Counted from the stretch's first letter, positions 25,818-39,879 are shown. The stretch: 64,000 nucleotides of DNA from Numida meleagris (GCF_002078875.1 NC_034409.1:67508450-67572449), one strand, 5' to 3'. Made by a program: numbers and translations. Notes: generated by a model from the letters alone, not told the origin.

Positions 25818-26327
25818 GTGCCAGGGAAGATCATGGAACGGATCCTCCTGGAAACTATGCTAAGGCACATGGAAGTCAGGGAGGTGATAAGGCAGAAGCA
25901 GCATGACTTCACCAAGGGCAAATCCTGCTTGACCAGCCTGGTGGCCTTTTATTGTGGTGTCACCGTATTAATGGATGAGGGAAGAGCCACTGTTGTCATC
26001 TGTCTGGACTTCAGTAAGGCCTTTAACATGATACCCCACAACATCCTTCTCTCCAAATTGGAAAGATATGGATTTGATGGGTGGACTGTTTGGACAAAGA
26101 ACTGGCTGCAGGATCAAGTCCAGAGAGTGATGGTCAATGGCTCAGTGTCTGGATGGAGATCAGTGACAAGTGGTGTCCCCCAGGGATCAGTGCTGAGACT
26201 GATACTCTTTAATATTTTCATTGGTGACATTGACAGTGGGGTTGAGTGCACCCTCAGCAAGTTTGCTGATGACAACAAACTGTGGGGTGTGGTTGACACA
26301 CCAGAGATGCCATCCAGAGAGATCTAG
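25818..26327 (+). pseudogene. Broken CR1 reverse transcriptase, palm region
   Basis: This 169-codon open piece is part of a larger degraded reading frame. It retains the reverse transcriptase motifs: PGKIMERIL near residue 2, motif A LDFSKAF (Asp64), motif B GVPQGS (119-124) and motif C FADD (Asp151, Asp152). All three metal-binding aspartates are therefore present. The residue after motif A is Asn where most copies have Asp (AFN instead of AFD). The frame is lost after residue 162 by a small indel and stops at 26327. Homologous sequence upstream (25475-25695, HPRVLRELAD) and downstream (26327-26800, [15 protein letters not shown]) sits in other frames or behind stops. It cannot make a working enzyme. 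It is a LINE remnant, not a host gene. Confidence 0.93.
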
Positions 26328-27090
26328 ACAGGCTTGAGCAGTGGCCTGAGGAGAACCTCATGAGGTTCAACAAATCCAAGCGCAAGGTCTTGCACCTGGA
26401 TTGAGGCAACATCCACTACCAGTACAAGCTGTGGGATGAAAGGATTGAGCACAGTCCTGCTGAAAAAGACCTGGGAGTACTGGTGGATGGCAAGCTGGAC
26501 ATGAGCCAGCAGTGTGCCCTCGCAGCCCAGAAAGCCAGCTGTATCCTGGACTGCATCAAAAGAAGCATGGCCAGCAGAGTGAGAGTGGTGATTCTGCACC
26601 TCAACTCTGTGCTGGTGAGGCCTCACCTAAAGTGCTGCGTCAGATGCGGAGTCCTCAGTACAGCAGAGACATAGACCTCTTGGAGCATGTCCAGAGGATG
26701 GCCACAAAAATGGTGCGAGGGATGAAACAGCTCTCCTATGAGGACAGGCTGAGAGAGCTGGAGTTCTTCAGCCTGGAGAAGAGAAAGCTCTGAGGTGATC
26801 TGATAGCAGCATTTCAATATCTAAAGAGGAGCTACAGGAAAGAAGGGGACAGACTCTTTAGCAGGGTTTGTGGTGACAGAACAAGGGAAGATGGTTTCAA
26901 GCTTAAAGAGGGTATATTTAGGTTAGATATAAGGAAAAAGTCCTTTACAGTGATGGTGGTGAGGCACTGGAACAGGTTGCCCAGAGGGGTGGTGGATTCC
27001 CCACCCACAGAGACTTCCCAGGCAAGGGTGGATCAGGCTCTGGGCAACCTGATCGAGATGTGGATGTCCCTGTTCATTGCAGGGGAGTTG
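26327..27090 (+). pseudogene. Broken CR1 ORF2 C-terminal region
   Basis: This is the continuation of the reverse transcriptase protein in shifted frames. Readable pieces are [33 protein letters not shown], then SYEDRLRELEFFSLEKRKL, then a weaker stretch ending in the 3' untranslated tail. A stop interrupts just after 26398. These are standard landmarks of the CR1 thumb and C-terminal segment. Four separate open frames across the region are fragments of this one degraded gene or their antisense shadows. Confidence 0.88.
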
Positions 27091-28944
27091 AACTAGATGA
27101 CTTCTAAAGGTCCCTTCCAACTCTAAGGATTCTATGATTCTATGATAACTGAAAGCACTGATGTGTTTCCAGTTGAATGAGTCAGGGTATGAAAGCTAAC
27201 AGCCTTGTGAATCTTAGCCTGAGTAAATGAATCCCAAACACAGAATTCCATGATAAATAGTTCTTTCCAGCACATAAGTAGTGTCTTTATTTATCTATTT
27301 ATTTCTTTATCTTAGAAACTTTTGCAAACCGTGGGCCTTTGGGGCTGGTGACAGTTGACAGTGCTAGTCTAGGTGTGCTATGGGGAAGATCTGCTTGCAT
27401 GCATGCTGTCTGGATTTGCAGGTGTTTCCAAAAAAAATGCTTAAGCCCAAGACCATGGTTGAGGCTCGCTGGCTTTACTGCAGTCCAGCCAGCAAAATAC
27501 TGCAGTTTTCTAAGTGAGTCCTCGATCTATAAGCTGAAAGACTGTTTAAAAAAAAAAAAAAGTCTTGGGGACAGAGTTAGGCTGGAAGTTGAAGATTCCT
27601 GGTTGCCAGCAGAGTGGGTGCAGTAGAGCTATCTGAATATTGCATTGTGGAAACTGTTTCCAATGGCTTTATTTTTCCTTGTGTAAAATACACTGGGCTA
27701 ATTGGCTCCAATTTATTATGAAGGTTCAGATGAAAGGCACTGGATTCCAGATGGTCATTTGATCAGATGGAAATTACCTGAATTAAATCCTGAATATTAG
27801 TTCTGTGAAAACGGTGATGTTTTCTAAGAGCTCCAAATCATGCAGATGGAGTTAAATACCTTCATACGCTGGCATGGGAATTGCAGAACAAGGTCCATGG
27901 TGGGGGTCCTGGCTCTTCCTTTTGCTCGGAGAATGCGTCTCTGTGAGGAAGGGCATGGGGATGAAGCATATAATTACTCATATCCTGTGCTTGGTAAGTG
28001 TAGTCATAATGTTTTGTTCAAAACAATGTCTAGATTCATGGAACAATTTAGGCAAGAGTGTATTACATTGAAATGCAAGTGTGTTGCTGTCTCTTGTTGA
28101 TGGAGTTATCTGGTCAGCCATTCAGTCATATAGGGATATATGTACTATGTGATGCTGATAGACCAATTCCTGATGTGTATAACATCTCCTTACTTATGAT
28201 TTTATGGAGTGTGACCGAAGTGTCTGCAACCTATTAAGTCCCATGGTAATGAGGCTTTCCTACAGAGACCAAAGTAAAATATCTGTGCGGTTAAGGTGTT
28301 AGCAGAGACACAAACATTACTGCAACCATCTGTGGTATGTGTAGGGAGGCAGCTTGCTCAGACATCCATCCTCACTCACCTGTTTTATAGCATCTCACTG
28401 ATCTTGTTGTATCTAGTTAAATAGCTGTCATAGTTGGCTGCAGAATTATGCCAGGGAATGCCTATCAGTAGTATGTGTTGTTGATTGGGAATGTGCTTGT
28501 TATCTCCATACTGTGCCTGCTGTGCTCTTGGACAAGAAGCACCACTTGTAAAAGTGCTACAGATGTGTCCTCTCAATTGAGAGACACCAGATGAAAGTCA
28601 ACATGAGCAAGACTGATTTTACATACTTCCTTTTGCACTCAGAAGACTGCACAAAGAAGTGCATTCATTTACAGCACATAGTCCATAGATTACCTTTATA
28701 ACTTCACTTTTACAAAGTCAGGCTTTTTGGGGAAAAAAAGCCTTGCATCTTCACACAGGGGATTCACTAGGCAATGCTACACCAAAGTACAGAGGTGCTG
28801 AAACTTCACGTTGACACACGCAAAATTATTGCCTGGTGGGATGGATGGTGGTATTCAGAAGTCAATGCCTTCTTGCCTCTGCCCCATGTCAGATAGCTCT
28901 ACCTGGGCTGTGCCTGACAGATATTAACTCATAATTTATCACAG

Positions 28945-29200
28945 CTTCCAGTAAAGGGAATTTCACAGCCCACTAGACAGTCCATTCCAGTACTTCTCTG
29001 TCCTTACAGGTAAGATGTGTTTCCTGATGTCTGACTTAAAAGTACCCCTTGGCAATAATTTAAGAGTTTATTTTCTTATCTTTTACATATACAGCCATTT
29101 TCAAATTTCCCCAGTCTTTTTCTGTATGCTAAACAACTTTGACTTTTCCATCAGATCATTTTTTCTAAAGCACTGAACACTTTTGTTTTTCTAACTGTAT
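28945..29200 (-). mobile_element. Old diverged CR1/L3-type LINE fragment
   Basis: Read on the minus strand, this resembles the 3' part of ancient CR1-like LINEs. The + strand shows cttccagtaaaggg, then agtccattccagtactt, then gtttcctgatgtctgac, then ccccagtctttttctgtat, and a final tttctaaagcactgaacac. These fall in the same order as in the reverse complement of CR1 consensus sequences. Divergence is much higher than in the copies at 25070 and 63484, so it is an older insertion. Boundaries are approximate and rest on remembered consensus, not an alignment. Confidence 0.7.
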
Positions 29201-32200
29201 GTAAGGAAGATGCATGACAACTGTGTGAAGGTGGTACAAAACATCTGGGGGATAAGGGCCATATCCTCTGAAGGGCAGACCTTACAGGCACCTGTCTGCT
29301 AGAATAGGCTTGTGTTTAGTGTTGCTAATCATTCCTATTGCCAAAGTTCACTGGATGTTGCTGCTAATAAGGCAAACCTAGTGTTCCAGCAGACACGCTC
29401 ATTTTTTTTTCCTCCCTAATAATACTCACTGAAGACAGAACAGGGAATGGACCTGAGATTTCTTCTCCTTTCCTGGGTAAGATGTCTGTAATCACAGCTC
29501 TACCAGTCTGCTTCAGCTATTCTAGCCTATCTCTCCACCACAGTAAACTGAACATGTTTTATGCAGGTGGAAGACAGGCAGACAATTGTCAATGATCTGT
29601 GCCCTCTCCAAGAGACTCAATGAAGATTACATAAAGCTGCTATTGTACTACTGTTCCTCAGTGTATAAAGTCAAGATGAATTATGCCTGCCTGCAGGGCA
29701 TGAAATAGTACCAAGAAACACTTTGTCCCTGTTGATCATTTTTAATCAGGTTGTGAATATGATAAGAACGGGAATGTGGAGTGCATTCTGTTTTTCAGAT
29801 TGGCTAGCCTATTTTTAGGCTCATTCTTTTATAGACATTCCTCCATTCAGACCATCTCTGGCCTTTTCCTCAATCTAAAACCCACTGGCTTCTCACATCT
29901 GTTCCCATGCAGCAGAACTTGGCATATGCACATTGTAGCTTGTTGTTCAGGAGCAATGTTAACAAATTTAAGTGATGGGACTAGGCTTAATAGCAGACAG
30001 TTTAGGTGAAAGGAGACAACAAATACAAAGGCCACACAGATCTATTCTGTGATCCAATATTGTGCCTGAAGAAGAAGTGAGAAAGCGAAAGATAAATAAT
30101 CCTTGGTATGACTATGATGCTCTTTATAGCATTTCCCTCAAGCACTTTACAGTCATTCAAATTCAATATATGGTGTTGCTGCATGGTTAAATCTATCCCT
30201 AGAAACCTCTGGAGACAGTTAAAACAAGGGCTTTTGCATGGGGAATATGTGGAGAAGAAATACTGCCAACCCCCCTTTTCCTGTACAACAAACATATATG
30301 CATGATGAACCACTACACCTTTTGCTTCATAGACCAAATTGAAAAGGAAAAAAAAGACCTACAGAGCCCCGTATTCTTGGCCGTGTATGGATATGGATAT
30401 AGCGGACAGGAGCTCCTCTCCACTCCATGACATTAACAAAGCCTTTGGAAAGTGAAACCACCTCAGTTTAAGCTCTTTAATACTGCTTTCCTGGTCCCAG
30501 TCTTCACAGCCTTTCTGCTTTTCCAGTTCTCCAGTTTAGGGCCTGTCCTCCAGGGCTAGTACCTCCTCATCCTAGCATGGCTCCTATTGTGCCTGCATGG
30601 TGGTTGCATTCATTTTTTCAAGGCAGTAACTAAGCAAGAAGTGTGGGTGCTGATTGTTGTGCAACCCAAGGAGCATCACAGAGGTAATTAGCAATGAACC
30701 ATGTTGCAAAATAGGTGAAGTGAAACATGGTTATGGCAAGATCAACAGCAAGGCTCCAGTTGACTTCAACATGGCCAGCATTAGATCAACAGTAACCTCT
30801 TACTAAGTATAGTTCTAGGGAAGGGAGGGTTTGCTTTTTTGTGGCTGTTTTCAGGCTAATTTTTTCCCCCAGTTCTTGGCCTTTTTTAGCTTTTGTGCTG
30901 ACAGATACAGTAATGACTTACCAAGTAACTGTTAGGGATTCCAGCTAAATGCTGACAGAAGCTGGAATGAAGTGGATATATTGTAACATGCTCTCTGTGA
31001 GTGCAGCTCAACCAGGTCATTTAAGTTGCATGTATTTACAGAAATGTAAAGTTGTAAAAATGGCACCTTCTTACTCAACAGAGCCGCTTCTTTTGTTTTA
31101 CCAAGCTTGGTCTTCCCACTGACAAAAGCAAGTTTTCCTTCTTGCCAGAGCACATATAACTATAGAAAAGCAAGTTGGATTCTATTTGGCATGCACCTAA
31201 ACAGCATTACCAGCTTGATAGTTTTCTTTATATCATACATTAGTTAGATGGTAAGATTTTATATGACTTGGTTACCCTTGCTTCTCCATGGAGCTGACAG
31301 TGTACAAGACAGATCAAAATCAGACCTGATTTATGAAAAGATCTAGCAGATGACTTGATTTCAAAAATTACATTTTCTAATAATAAGCACTTTCTCTTCG
31401 AAGATGTGAGAGCAAAGCTCTGTCTTTGTCTGTTGAGACAGTCTAGTATGCCTAAGTTTGAGCTGAGATCTGGCTGAAAAACGTAAAAGCACCAAATTTT
31501 TTTTACCCCCAGACACTGAGCCTTTGTCTTGTCTCTCTTTGGAGGGAGCCTAGTTCATGGCTCCTTAACATTGGGGTAGCTCCACTTCATTCTCTCCTGG
31601 GTTTCAGTCCAAGGACTCTGAACTGAGCTGTTATTCATAGCTCCTTGGTCTGCTGTTTAAGTTCTTTCTCTTGCCCTTCTCACGACAATTTTTCTGGCTT
31701 TGAATTGTCTCCTTGGTAGCTTCCGGCCTTTGCCACCGGCTCCCTTTCTTTTTCAGTCTTCACTAGCATCTCTTTTTAGTTGGTCTTTTAATCACAATTA
31801 GAGGATCAATTGACTTCCTCATTAATATTTTTTGGGCAGCTGTCATGTCTCATGGAGGTCACATAGCTTACTGAAGACCTTAAGGACAGAGAGTTGTTGC
31901 AGTGATAGAGACAAGGAGCGTGGATCTCATTTTGCACCTATTTTACAGCAGCCACTTTTCTGGCTTCTGCTGGGTTACATCTGTTTTACACTGCTGAGGG
32001 GATTTGAATCCTGCATGAGGATGAAACAACCCACTTTTAAGTACTATTCCATTAGCCCAATACCAGGGTGATTTGTGCACCTGAAGCTCAAAGTGTTGTA
32101 GAAATGAATTACAGCTTTTTGTGGTCATTTTTTCAACTGTAGAATGATGTACTTGTGATTGGTGTCAGATTGGGGTTGCAATTGCTTATTCCTTTACTGT

Positions 32201-35200
32201 CAAGGTGTTCTTTTTTTTTCCCTTATGGTAATACTCTCTAATAATGTTCACCTGTTATTCTGATAGCTTTGCTGTGGTTTTGAAGGTACAGAAACATAAG
32301 CAAAATAAACTTTGTAAAAGGAGGTAACTTTTTTAAATCAAAGCAAGATAAGTGTAGCTCTTGTAAGGCATACTTTCTCTGCAGATCCCACAATACAGAT
32401 TTTACTCTTGTTCTCCGTTTTCTGAGTGTGGAAACATATTTTTCTAAAGTGATTAGCAAAATCTAGAAAAGAATTCCAGTTTAATGAATATAGATATATA
32501 GCACCAGTTATCTGTTTGGTTTCCCGTGACCAAAGGAAAGAATGCACAACTCATAGATGTTTTCAATGCTTTTTAATGTTGGTACATTCTTTATTCACCT
32601 GATGTAAGCCACAGAGCTACCAGTCTTTTCCAGTATAACTCAGTGTTTAAAGAGATCTCTTTATTCCCTTTCACACTGGTGGAGTTTAAGCTCATCTCCT
32701 TTGCTTGATGCACTAACTTCTGAAATTTAACTGGCCAGTTTCTGAATTTCATCAAGCAATGCAGTCAAATCAGGTGGAGTAGTTATCTTAGGCAATAAAA
32801 GACCAATTCTGCAAAATGAGTCCATGTGCAGTGAGGGCTTTTGATTAGTTGGTGTTTCTCTAGCTTCGGCTGAATTATTGTTTTCTTTAGTTTATTTTTC
32901 CACAATGAGAATCTTGTTGCTAATATTTATGTTGTGATTTTTTTTTTCCTTCAGTGAGACATTCTCTGTTATGGCATTGCACTTTCTTAGTCATTATGTT
33001 TTTCTTACCTGCCTGAATATGCCATGTCCCTTCTTGTTAGCCTTTTTCCTCAACCCATTATTTAAGAAGATAGGTACATTACAATTTCTTCTCTTATTCT
33101 CTCCATTTGTTTTTATATAGCTTTTGATATTTCTTAGGTCACAAAATTAACCTGAGCAGTTATGAGTCTTTTCAGTCAATGTGTTACGATGACATTTGTC
33201 TGTCTTAATTTAAAATGATTTTGATACTATTTTAATGTTCTGCAGATGAAATTTTTGTAAACTGTATGAAATTATTTTAAGTATCTCGTTGGCAGGTGAG
33301 ATATGGACCATTTTTGAAATCTCCTTAAAGCATGAGTAAACAGAAAATCTAAGATGCATAGCATTCCCGTTTTGATCAGTCACTTAACAGCACTTTTACC
33401 TGTAAAGTTAGGAAGCTTCTTCCATCTTCTAGAAACCTGGTTAACATCCCATTTACTGTTAAACTTCCATGGAAGCTAAATCCAATATAACTTGCAAAAA
33501 TGTGACAGTTCTGTGTGTGGCTTTGATGAGTAGCCTTTCCACCAGAATTCAAGAAAGTTCTCTTTCTAAAAGCATTTTCTCTGAAATTATGCTTTTAGGG
33601 CCTATTTCATTTCACTAACATATGTCTAACTACCATTTACTGGCACTGCACTCCAAGTTCCTGTCAGAAGGAGTCAATTTAGAAAACATAGTTTTGTACT
33701 TTAACTTCGTCTTTTGATTGCCATATCTGTATGTTTTTCCTTCAACAGATGTCTAGCTATTTAGTCAAGGGAGAAAAAAGCTGTCTCTGCAAAAATGATG
33801 AGCTGAGTAAAAATGATTTTTTTACTTTGGCTGTGTGTTAAGAGCAATTTATGCTGTGCATTGATATTCTTCCTGCACCTCTGGGACTTGTGGGGAATCA
33901 TTTGTGATATTTTCATTTGAATGGAGACTAGGAACTTTAATTTGAGGAAAGGAACAGAAAATAAATCAGTTGCAATAGAGGCTGTATTGCAGCCTATAGG
34001 TTCTTTGTGGCGTGGAGTTCCCATTGCCTGCGCTGGAGTGCCATGAAAAGAGTTCTTGCAGACTAGATCCTAAGCCTATTTATGATAGCTATTATTCTAT
34101 CAGCCACACTTGCTTAACATCTTTCTTCAGATGTTTTGACACCTACAGGTGCAAAGTGCTCTATGTTATTATCTGCAGTGCAACAACATTACAAAGGAAG
34201 CCTTTAATTCATCCTGACCTCATGAGTAACTCCACCTACAGGGTTGCATCGAATGATTCCTCAGCCTAGCACAACAGCGGTGTTTCCATTGCAGTAGGTT
34301 AGTGCCATGAAGCTGCAGCTGCTGTGCAGCAGCACAGTCGCTGTTTCTGGATACAAATTACTCCTTTATTTACCATACCCAGCAGTAAGTTCCAGTAACT
34401 AATTGTTGCATCCAAAAGTCTGTATCTTTTTTCTACCATCTCTCACAGTATGAGTGTGGGAATAGAACTGCTGGCTTGCCTGCCAAACTGTGCAATACCA
34501 AAATATGTCACTATAGCTTAAAACATTGATTTTAAGAAAGTTTGCTACCTCGATCTACTGTGCAGATGAGGCATATGAAATATATTATCTTATCAGATCA
34601 TTCAAATGCATGAAAAATCAAAACACAAATGAAATGTAGCACACATCCAGATTGTGATCAGAATACTGAGAACTGTGAGCCGTGATCCTAAACATAAAGT
34701 TCACTGTAGAAAAACATATATTTTTATGGAGAAAATATTTTAATTTCTATTTCTACCCCCATGGCTGCTTGAGCTGCTAATTGACTGAGCTTTTTTACTC
34801 TTGTGCTTTAGCTTCTTTTAAGCACTACTGTGGCTGTGCAAATGGATATGAATTACATCAGGGTTTTGAGACAATGAAAGTCAGAATCTCTTGGGTGTAT
34901 GATCAGCTGTGTGTAGGATATTACCTCATCCGCTGTGTCAACAGAGAGAAGTCACTCATCTGTTGTGTTTATTGCAAAATCATTGCAATATTTTTTCATT
35001 AATTTGTTTGTTGTTTTAGCTTGATTCATCATAATTTCCCCCATTTACTGTTTATCCCTAGACATAATAGTCTATAATTGCATTTTTGTCATTATACTCT
35101 CTTTATAAGCGTATGTGGGATATATATACATATAAAATAACATCATTCAGTCCTTTGGAAGTAACTGACATTGTTGCGTCTACTAAGGAGATCTCTACTG

Positions 35201-38200
35201 AAAACTGTTCATGTTATGACTTGATGTTTCTCTCTATGCTTGTGCGCTTCTGGTAAAGAATTACAGATTTTCTATCTGTGGTAACTAAAGTGTGAGCTTT
35301 TGCATTAGAGATCTTTCCCTTATATTAACCTGTAGGCCTCCACCAAAACCTAAAGCTCCATTTTTTTTTCCCTCTTTGTTAATTTTGAAATACATTCATG
35401 TATATGTATGAGGCAACGGAAAGAAAGGGGGAAATGCTGAATGCTAGCTGCCTGACGACTTGCATCTAGCTATTCAATGCTCTTGAAAGAGGTGTCCCTT
35501 CATGTTTTATTGACTCAATGTATGAAACCCTGTGCAGCTATTTCTTGGATAACTCAGTGGGAAGAGGCAGAGGAGTGGCATGTGAAGAAGTTAACTGCAT
35601 CATAAAGCAGAGGATGTGAATGTGTGTGATGATAGTGAGGAGTTTCTGGGAGGCGAGGCTGCAGCCCTGGTGGAATGGTATTTCATGGGCTCCTCTGAGC
35701 ATAGGACTGTGATAAGACTCAAGGGGCAATTTGCTTCTCTCTTTAATGCTCTATGTGCTTATCAGACAAATGCTCTAAGGATGAAAAGTTCTAAAGGAGG
35801 AGATGATGACTAGCTTGTGTATTGATGGCACCGTAGTAGGAAATGTGGCACAGAAAAGGGCAGATACATGAGTCTCATTCATGGTATCTGGGGCTTGAGA
35901 AATCTGAAGTTTCCTCTCCGCCCCCTTGATGATGTGACAGAGTATGACTCCTGTCCTGAAACTTCTTGTTCCATTGTAGGATGAAATCTGTGACTGTGAA
36001 GTGAGTTCTTAGCTCTGTGTTGTCCTGTTACGTATCAATTACTGCAAGTTCAATGGAGCTGTAGCATATCTTTGATGTATGGAATTTGGATGTCTGAATT
36101 TTAAGTTGGAGTGTGATAACTGGTTTAAACAAAATGCTGTAGCCTATGACCCACAGCCTTGCCAAACTAGACATGAGAGACCCATTTTGAATTCTAGTGT
36201 AGAACCATTGCTAGTTTATCTTTAGCATAGAGTCTTAAAACAACCTTCTACTCATTTCCCTCCAGTATTCAAAGTGCAGTGTCTGTCAGTCTTCTGTATC
36301 TACAGATACCCTGTTCAAACTTGAAACTTTGGTGAAAGTTTCTGCTACTGAAATGGAAGCTGTGCAACTAGACTTCATTGTGAACAAAAATTATAGGCCA
36401 TTAATTCGTTCATACCCATTAACTTTTTCAGCTGAATCCTGATTTAATTTGAGACGTTAGAAATTTCACAGCCTTGCAAGATTTTAATCCAAAAATTAAA
36501 TGAATCTCAGTAATTCTGGTAAAGTTTCACTGTGGTATTTAATTCTGAATGAAACAATGTGACTTTCAAAGGAAATAAAATACTATGTCTGAACTTCAGT
36601 ATAGTAAAACCAGTCCCTGTTATTAGATTCCCTGGGCAGTTTTATCTAATGCTTTTACTGTGCTAGACAACCAGGGGGGTAAGGGAGTTATAAATCAGTG
36701 TAGGCTACAGACAAGCATGGTCCCGTTTGTTCCTAGTGAAAATACTACAGATACTTGATGAGGGGCATGAAAATGTAATTAGGAGTAGAAAAGTGATGCT
36801 ACTTGTTCTCTGCATATTCTGAAATTGTTGCATCTTTACTCGGTGGAAAAAATCAACAAGATGTTATTGCTGTTAATGTGATTGTTACAACTGAATGGTC
36901 TAATAGTCTTTTCATGTATGGCATTGTGAGAAGATCAACACAAAAAAAACCCTAAAGATTTAAGGGATCCACTTGTGCTCTTGCACTTCATGGAATTTTA
37001 GCAATAGTGAAAATACAAAAAAAGGAAAAAAAACATCAAAAGCAACAACCTGATCTGATTTTCTAATCACAGGTCACATTTTCAGAGACTATATCCCTAG
37101 GAAAAAAATCATCTTTTTTTTTTTTCCAAGTGTGACATTTTTAGCTGAAAAATATTGAGAGAGAATATAATGTACAACATTCACAATGTCGTTTTACAAT
37201 TTTTTTTGCCAAGTCTGCCCTTTAAAGACTATCCAGACATGAATGGAGAGCAACACTTCTTGAATATCCCTCTTTAATTGACTGTAAGAGCTCTGAAAAT
37301 AAGGTTACAGATACTGTGGGGAGATAAAACTATGTGTCTTATGAAAAGCCAACAGCAAGGTTGTGCTGTCTCTTGCCATGAGACTTCCCATGGGAATAAA
37401 GAAAGCTAAAGGAGAATTTAGAAGATTGAGAAGTGTCGAAATTAGACAAGTTCTCAAAGGATGGAAGACCATGACAGTCCTTGTAGGACTTTTGTCTTTG
37501 TGAAGGGATGAAAACTGAAGCTGTACAATGAGTATAAAAGGAGAGTGGAGTGGTTTGCCCAGAGAAACATATGTGGCAAGGATGTGTGTTTAAAAGTCCT
37601 GCATGGCAGTTACAGATGTCTGTCACGCTTGCATGTTCATGTTATACACTACCAGGTGTGAGAGAGGATTCAGCACAAGGCTGGTTAATGACCTCTTGTC
37701 CCTTTGGGGACTTAAATGTTCTTAAGTGATAAACTCCAAACTCTGTTCTCTCTTCTTCTTTTGAGTGATGATGCTGAAAGGTTTACTGGTAGGAAACTTC
37801 TCACCCAAGACTAGTATCTGAACAGGCCTGAAGCAGGTCCCAGGAAGTAAGTGGAAGGAAAATCCTTGAGAAGTTTGCTGGTGTGTGGTGCTTAGCACAC
37901 AGGGAGTAATCAATGCAGTGCATTCTTGTTATGTGTTAATAGCTTCCTGCAGAGTGAGTCATCTTGATTATCACTAGATTACCTTTGAATTGCTTTTGGT
38001 TTGAGAATAGATGTTAGTGAAAAATGAATTAGTTTTAGTCTAATAGAATGTTGAAAAATGATTCATTGGTTCTGACAGTATGTTTTAGAAAAAAAAAATG
38101 ATGCCTTATTTGCTAGTCTGATTTCTCTGGCATTTTACTTAGCTGGCAGAAGAGATTTCCAGCTTCTTAAAACTTGTGACATTGACTTTTCCAAATTGCA

Positions 38201-38450
38201 ACCTCTGACATGGAACAGCACATCATTTTTTTAACTTCTTCACTCAGTGTTCGTTTCTGTACCTGTAAGACATTTCTACTGACCAAACTGGATGGAAAGT
38301 AGGTATCAAGGAATGAAGAAGAATTAAGTGCTGTCTCAGAGAGGCCCACAGTTCCTTACCACTTTTATTCAAGTGAAAACCAGACCCCAAAGATAGCACC
38401 TTCCATTATGCAAACAGAAATAACCACAGCTAACTTGGGGCAGGGTGGGG

Positions 38451-38468
38451 TGTGTGTGTGTGTGTGTG
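38451..38468. repeat. (TG)9 microsatellite
   Basis: Nine uninterrupted TG units follow a short G-rich lead (ggggcagggtgggg), with a further ctctgtgtg after them. It is a candidate length polymorphism in intron 2. Confidence 0.95.
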
Positions 38469-38787
38469 CTCTGTGTGCTTCTGGCAGGACTCTGTGGGCC
38501 TTGGAGGGGGCTCTGTTAGTTTATATCAGCTGAGAAAGGGCTTGTGGAAGGGCTCTGTCCTTCCCCAGTTGGCAGTTGCCAATCTGGAGCTCACCTGTGT
38601 CATCACCTACCAGCACAGGAGGGCAGAGGCTTCAACTGGCCCCTTTGGTCGGCCCCTGTCCTGCTGCTCCTCAAAATGCTACAGGATAGATGTGACCAGC
38701 AAAACAATCATACAGGTTTCTGTTTAAAACCACTGAACTGACACAGAAACACTGAAGCACGTGAGAAACAGCATATATTGAGCATTT

Positions 38788-38850
38788 CCTGGAGCAGGAA
38801 ATTAGACTAGATTACCTGATGTCACTCCCAGCCTGAATTACCGTATGATG
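38788..38850 (+). mobile_element. Diverged CR1 3'-end remnant
   Basis: The segment ggagcaggaaattagact, agattacctgatgtcact, cccagcctgaatta resembles the CR1 3' end (the usual GGAxxTTGGACTAGATGACCT then CCTTCCA) on the + strand with many mismatches. The terminal ATTCTATGAT repeat survives only as accgtatgatgct. No upstream body is recognisable. Confidence 0.55.
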
Positions 38851-39879
38851 CTAAACCCAAGGGAAGCACAAAGTAGATGAAATAAGTTGTCTCAGTAGCT
38901 GAAATTCATTTTGTTCTGAAGTGCCTTTCCTATAGGCATGCAGTTGCCTTAGTGCACACAAATTTAATGGACTTCCACTTTTCAGATCCTGATAGGTAAA
39001 CTGCACTACTGAGACTTTAATTTTAGGTTGGATTTGGTCCCTGAAGTCAAGACCCTTGTTTTGCTGCGCTCTCAGTGAAGGAGCTATTTCCAAACTTCCT
39101 TTTCAGTTAGTTTGCAACAGATTTGTTTCTTGTTTGAGGAAGCAACACCTTTACACAGTGAAACGATACTGTGCCCTATTTTAATCTTATATTGCTAAGC
39201 ATTTTATTATTGATACAGTAATAAGTTATTCAAAGAAGTTCAAACAAGAGAGGCTCATGGCTGTCTGTGTGCAATACTGCTCATTTTCAAGACGTGCTTC
39301 CATTACTGGAAAAATAAAACATATTATGGAAACTGCATTGATTTTGTAGTCATGACAGCTTTTCCTCCTGCCTTTCTGGACTTCTAAACCTCTGCTTTCT
39401 TAACCTCTAAATATCTCCCTAAAAAAAAAACCTGGTAGCTACTCATATGTAAATCCTACTGTTTTGGTGTCTTTTTCACTTCTCAGCAAGGTTAATATAA
39501 CCTTAGTTCTACATTTCTGCAGAATGACTGGCTGAAAAAAGGAGAGTATTCTGAACGAAGATCCTTGCTTTATATGCAGTTTTTTTCTCTTCTGGATTCT
39601 ATCAAGGATTTTATCCAGGAATACTGCTATTCATTTTTCAGCTCATAGGTTACCTTTTCTTGTGTTAATTAGGTTATGAGCCAACATGCATGCCATCTAG
39701 GTATGTGGATGAAGGACAAGCTAAAGACATAAAATGCATGTTATTGCAGGCTTCTGACCTGGCTGAATGTAACATTTCCTTGGAGCTAGGTACATCTAGT
39801 TATTCCTCAAGCTGTTTCTCATTTCCTTGAGTATTTTATGTATTTGATTTGACTGAGAGCTATGAGAGGCTTAAAATCT

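Larger units (their letters stand above)
25070..27146 (+). mobile_element. CR1 LINE, 5'-truncated, about 2.1 kb
   Basis: This is the largest transposon in the window. CR1 is the main avian non-LTR retrotransposon; its second protein carries an endonuclease and a reverse transcriptase. This copy starts inside that protein, after the endonuclease: a readable block begins near WQIFKEAF at about 25080. It continues through NKKGFYRYL (25340), a linker ending HPRVLRELAD (about 25630-25660), the reverse transcriptase palm (25818-26327) and the C-terminal region (26327-27090). It ends with the 3' terminus ggtcccttccaactc and two ATTCTATG units. Frameshifts and stops break it throughout, including an A-run near 25732. 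The 5' boundary is approximate and I found no clear target-site duplication. Confidence 0.93.

Noticed and set aside
26324..27120. Minus-strand open frames over the CR1 body (26324-26626, 26416-26604, 26623-26817, 26923-27120)
   Set aside because: They are antisense readings of the CR1 ORF2 remnant and its tail.
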